Assembly: GCA_944381365.1 (NCBI GenBank)
Contig: CALWKW010000003.1
Coordinates: 1-64,000 of the forward strand
Source of the DNA: an uncultured Christensenellaceae bacterium
GTDB lineage: Bacteria > Bacillota > Clostridia > Christensenellales > UBA3700
Direction: 5' to 3'
DNA length: 64,000 bases
Each line of letters starts with the position of its first letter. Within the stretch, counting starts at the first letter, position 1. The notes below the pieces were generated by a model that saw only the letters and a program-made list of their open reading frames with translations, made no database searches and was not told the origin of the DNA. The position numbers and the translations under genes were made by a program. Positions 60,601-64,000 of this stretch are shown piece by piece.

Positions 60601-62834
60601 TTGTTTACCCTCCTCAAACCTTTCTTTATTTTTTCTTTAAAAATAGTCTTGTTGTAGGTATAAGCCAAAATCAAAAGCAATACCAATACGCACAAAAGCA
60701 ATATCGCAACAGCTCTTACCCCCAAGAAAGGTATCGCCCAGCCTGTCGGTGCAAAATACAAGACTACTATCACAATTGCCGAAAGCAAAAGTGCTATTAT
60801 AAAATCCATTATAAGTTGGATATATGTGGACAGTCTTACCACATTGTTTTTTATTGCCATAGTTCTGAATATCACGACATCCTTTTTGCTTATCGACAAA
60901 ATCTTTATGAGAGTAAATATCACTACAAGCGACAACAATAGCGTGACAGCGATGCTTATTGCCGAGGATATCAAAAATTTTGCAATCAGATCTTTTATTA
61001 TGATGTTTTGATATGCTCCGAGTTTTGTGGACAAAAGTGCTAAATATCCGTCTTCTGTCATTTTGGAAATTGCGTTTTGAGCACTATCGTCATCTTCAAA
61101 AAACAAAGATATTTGTCCGCTTTGAGACAAGTATATTTCCTCGAAAGCCTCCTGACTGAATATAAGGATTGTTTCTTTATCTGAATAATAATAAGGATAA
61201 TCCAATTTTTGAGCATACTCGGGATATAATCTTAATATCAAATTATCCTGATGATCATATATATTCACTCCGTATGTACCGTCAGCTTTTATGTAGTTTG
61301 TCTTTATGACTTTGCCTTCATAAGAAAAATCAATGTATACACGCACATAATTATAGTCCGCCACATCAGGGTTTACGGGATAAAGAATTCCCTCGTCATC
61401 GGCAGCTTCTTCATTATCCCATACTACATAAGATATTCGCTCAAAATATCTTGTGTACTGCGAATAAATCTCAAAAGTCTTTTCTTGGACATAAAACTCT
61501 ATTTGATTTCTTCCGCCCACATAATAATCTATACCCACAATAGTGCATGCCAATGATCTGTTAAAAAATATAATTTTGTCGCCTATTTTGTATTCCTTTG
61601 CATAAGTATAAGGTATTTTCAAAGCAATCTCGTCAGGACTTTGGGGCAATCTGCCTTTTTTGAGTCTTTGATTGTCGCAAATCTTTAAATATCCCGATAT
61701 GCCATAACCAATACTATTGACAGAATCTTCCCTGACCATGGACACTCTGTGGTCCAATACATAATCATTGAACAAATATTTTTTTGCCCCGTATTTATCG
61801 GCAAGCATTTGAGCTTTTTCGTGCGAAAAGCCTTCATCTCCCCCTCCAATCAACACCCTTCCTTCTATCGGATTGATATTTGCCCCATACAAATTAATAG
61901 CAGGAGCATTAAATCCGTCCACCGAAGATATGGTCAGCAATATGCCCGTCAGTGCGACAAAAAGTATCAATATTATGACAAAATTTTGTCTAGGGCGAGA
62001 TAAAAATCTTTTTATGCCGAGCAAGACAGAATCTCTAATGTCATACTTTTTCTGTCCTTTTTCGCACTTGATTTTTGGGATGCGATTTTTGAATACAAAT
62101 TCTCTTTCGCATCTGTAATCGTCTTTTGGCTCTTTATAATTGCTTGCGTCTACTTCTATAAAAGTATTGTCATTGCAAATTTGTCCGTCAAAAATTCTGA
62201 TATGTCGTGTGGCATATTCTCTTATGTCTTCATAGTTGTGAGTCACGACAATGACAAGTTTGTCTTCGCTTATTTCTTTGAGAAGTCTCAATATGCTTTG
62301 TGCGTTTTTGCTGTCGAGATTTCCCGTGGGCTCATCGGCAAGAATTATCGGCGAATCCTTTGCGATAGCCCTTGCTATTACGGTACGCTGTTTTTCTCCG
62401 CCTGAAAGTTTGCTTCCCTTTATGTTGAGTCTATCAAAAAGCCCTACTCTTTTTGCAATTTCCTTGGCTCTTTCTTTTCTAATCCTTGTATCCTTTATCG
62501 TGGTAAGAGCAAATTCTATGTTTTCAAGGACTGTAAAACTTTCTAAGATATTGTAATTTTGGAAAATAAAAGATATGTTTTTTGACGAATAGCTTTCCCA
62601 TTCGCTCTTTGTAAAATGCGATGTGGGATTGCCTTCAAAATACAATTCACCCTCGTCAAATTCGTCAAGCCCGCCGATAACATTCAATAAAGTCGTCTTA
62701 CCGCTTCCCGACTTGCCCGTAATTACGACAAATTCGCCTTTTTCAAAACTCAGATTGATTTTTCGTATGCCGACAACAGAATTGTTTTCGTTTGCATATA
62801 TCTTGGATATGTCTTTTAACTTTATATATGCCAT
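60597..62834 (-). CDS. ABC transporter, fused ATPase and FtsX-type permease
   Basis: A 745-aa protein built like its neighbour: ATPase domain (about 1-225; Walker A GKSGSGKTTLLNVIGG near residue 36, signature LSGGEKQRTVIARA near 140, Walker B ILADEPTGNLD), a membrane helix (about 285-305), an outer domain and three C-terminal helices. The outer domain differs strongly from that of the downstream protein. The ATG at 62834 is chosen because AAGGAGGG is 5-6 nt upstream; the one before it is too close. It is the first gene of the pair. No two-component or peptide gene is adjacent. Confidence 0.88.
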   Translation of the reverse strand: MAYIKLKDISKIYANENNSVVGIRKINLSFEKGEFVVITGKSGSGKTTLLNVIGGLDEFDEGELYFEGNPTSHFTKSEWESYSSKNISFIFQNYNILESFTVLENIEFALTTIKDTRIRKERAKEIAKRVGLFDRLNIKGSKLSGGEKQRTVIARAIAKDSPIILADEPTGNLDSKNAQSILRLLKEISEDKLVIVVTHNYEDIREYATRHIRIFDGQICNDNTFIEVDASNYKEPKDDYRCEREFVFKNRIPKIKCEKGQKKYDIRDSVLLGIKRFLSRPRQNFVIILILFVALTGILLTISSVDGFNAPAINLYGANINPIEGRVLIGGGDEGFSHEKAQMLADKYGAKKYLFNDYVLDHRVSMVREDSVNSIGYGISGYLKICDNQRLKKGRLPQSPDEIALKIPYTYAKEYKIGDKIIFFNRSLACTIVGIDYYVGGRNQIEFYVQEKTFEIYSQYTRYFERISYVVWDNEEAADDEGILYPVNPDVADYNYVRVYIDFSYEGKVIKTNYIKADGTYGVNIYDHQDNLILRLYPEYAQKLDYPYYYSDKETILIFSQEAFEEIYLSQSGQISLFFEDDDSAQNAISKMTEDGYLALLSTKLGAYQNIIIKDLIAKFLISSAISIAVTLLLSLVVIFTLIKILSISKKDVVIFRTMAIKNNVVRLSTYIQLIMDFIIALLLSAIVIVVLYFAPTGWAIPFLGVRAVAILLLCVLVLLLILAYTYNKTIFKEKIKKGLRRVNK

Positions 62835-63010
62835 CATTCCCTCCTTATCGGTAAAAGGTTTTTGCATTTATACTACACTCAAAAAGACAATTTGTATCGG
62901 CATTTGCGTTTTTTAATAATTATATTTTATATCAATAAATATTTTGCCTAATTAATTCCTTTTTTTAGATAAATCATCCATTTGTCAAAAGTTTTGTTTT
63001 ATGATAACAA

Positions 63011-63039
63011 AAAAAGGACGGATATTATCCGTCCTTTTT
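63011..63039 (-). terminator. Terminator of the SNF transporter gene
   Basis: AAAAAGGACGGA / TCCGTCCTTTTT palindrome around TATTA. Confidence 0.9.
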
Positions 63040-63054
63040 GTCTATTTAAAGATA

Positions 63055-64000
63055 TTATTTGTTTTCTTCAGCTTTTTCCTTAGCTTTTTTTGAAGAAGTC
63101 TTTCTTGAGGTCGTCTTTTTCTTGGGAGTTTTCTCTTCAACATTATCGGCCACTTCTTCTATTGACTTGATAAGTTCTTCCTGAGCTTCTTCTTGCTCAA
63201 TTTCAACCTTCTCAATCTCTTCAATTACAGCTTGATTGTTTTCATCTTCTTCCATCTTGTCAAGCTCATCCCAAGTCTTGAAGTTTTGTTCTGCATGCCA
63301 AGCAAGAGCTTTGAGTCTGGGATTGAATTTTGTGATTGCCTGAATAATAAATCCTGACATAAAAGCAAGGAAAGTGATTACCCAGCCAATGATATTAGCA
63401 TATACGGGATAACCTCCGTACAAGCCGCCATTCTTTGCAAGAGTATAGATATTCCATACAGTAAGTCCGAACAACGCAACAGGAGCTATTACCATGATTG
63501 CTGAATAAAACCAAAATGCAGGCATCTTAACTTTGTTTGTATTCTTGTTGATTTCCTTAAGCACTTTCTTGGGCTTAAAGAACCAGCCTACAAGTACACA
63601 TTCGAGTACGCCCACGATGAGCAAGTTGTATTGATTGGTCCAGTTGTCGACAATATCAAGCCATGCCACGCCCGAACCTGTGGTGTAAATGACAGATATC
63701 GCTGCGGCAACGATGATAATTCCTACGGTAGTCTTTTTCTTGCTGATACCGTATTTGTCGGAAATACTTGCCGATATACCCTCGACAATAGAGAATGCCG
63801 AGTCGATAGTCAATGTGATGAGCATCATATAGAAGATAAATCCGAATACGGCATTTATCCAACCCACATTTGTAAGCTGTACGATAGCCATAGGATAGAT
63901 AAGGAATGCAGTAGAAATACCGGAAGCGGACATATCGTCTACCGTCATACCGCAACCGTACATGGTAGTAAACAAAACTATACCTGAAAGCACGCTTGTC
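63055..64000 (-). CDS. Na+-dependent SNF-family symporter (5' end outside window)
   Basis: The C-terminal 315 residues of a sodium:neurotransmitter symporter family (SNF, LeuT-like) protein, importing amino acids or related solutes with Na+. About six or seven membrane helices are visible, including the helix-8 region FYMMLITLTIDSAFSIVEG that holds Na+-binding residues in LeuT. After the last helix there is an unusual tail: an acidic Glu-rich stretch (about 70 residues before the end), then a Lys/Ser/Thr-rich end (EKTPKKKTTSRKTSSKKAK). The start and first helices lie beyond position 64000. Confidence 0.85.
   Translation of the reverse strand, partial: TSVLSGIVLFTTMYGCGMTVDDMSASGISTAFLIYPMAIVQLTNVGWINAVFGFIFYMMLITLTIDSAFSIVEGISASISDKYGISKKKTTVGIIIVAAAISVIYTTGSGVAWLDIVDNWTNQYNLLIVGVLECVLVGWFFKPKKVLKEINKNTNKVKMPAFWFYSAIMVIAPVALFGLTVWNIYTLAKNGGLYGGYPVYANIIGWVITFLAFMSGFIIQAITKFNPRLKALAWHAEQNFKTWDELDKMEEDENNQAVIEEIEKVEIEQEEAQEELIKSIEEVADNVEEKTPKKKTTSRKTSSKKAKEKAEENK

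Overview
This window comes from an AT-rich, low-GC Gram-positive bacterium, most likely an uncultured gut clostridium (Firmicutes). The lineage evidence is the L21-Prp-L27 cluster with an L27 that carries a Prp-cleavable N-terminal extension, MinD/MinE with a sporulation-type M50 protease, YitT, YhhN and LuxS, and consensus sigma-A promoters. The host-glycan glycosidases point to a mucosal habitat. The species cannot be named from the sequence.

Layout: 1-375 holds 121-122 bp direct repeats. 374-22790 is conserved housekeeping sequence, nearly all on the minus strand: an OGG1-type glycosylase, the plus-strand rplU-prp-rpmA operon, glucokinase-radical SAM-DUF2344-rng, an M50 protease, minE-minD, an MreB-like protein, maf, ppx/HD, a tyrosine phosphatase, an acyltransferase, a lipid kinase, and tilS-hpt-cca-rmuC-PHP. 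A tRNA-Ser(CGA) lies at 23010-23100. Next comes an acquired, visibly GC-richer block (23190-26400) with a truncated uppP and a P-type Ca2+ ATPase. The ATPase is preceded by a 23-codon leader ORF whose stop codon abuts an intrinsic terminator. The tail of a large serine recombinase (to 27538) follows. It abuts the stump of a GH35 beta-galactosidase gene.

27559-33785 is a minus-strand glycan operon: GH95 alpha-fucosidase, GH110 alpha-1,3-galactosidase, a small membrane protein, a GH36-like alpha-galactosidase and the broken GH35. This set matches stepwise trimming of blood-group-type glycans. 33960-40330 is accessory DNA: gene relics, a CPCC-like zinc-ribbon protein, a mobile radical SAM pair with its MarR regulator, a duplicated-domain lipoprotein and a broken secreted-protein gene.

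40415-49535 holds two separate GPH sugar-type transporters. Each is translationally coupled to a different phosphoesterase. Between them lie an OmpR-type response regulator, YitT and cysK-luxS. Three perfect 7-bp direct repeats, 11 bp apart, sit just upstream of the first transporter promoter, beside the response regulator gene. 49694-64000 contains YhhN, a zinc-ribbon membrane protein, proS, a ferritin-like protein, a split transketolase, HAD hydrolase-alcohol dehydrogenase, two fused ATPase-permease ABC proteins and the end of an SNF-family Na+ symporter.

One pattern runs across the whole window. Five unrelated genes (13620-14102, 21501-22790, 49709-50410, 50459-50779, 57488-58192) have a promoter with a 17-bp spacer whose -10 box is followed by exactly 6 nt and then ATG, with no Shine-Dalgarno. 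This predicts leaderless mRNAs in an organism whose other genes mostly use strong Shine-Dalgarno sites. No CRISPR array was seen.
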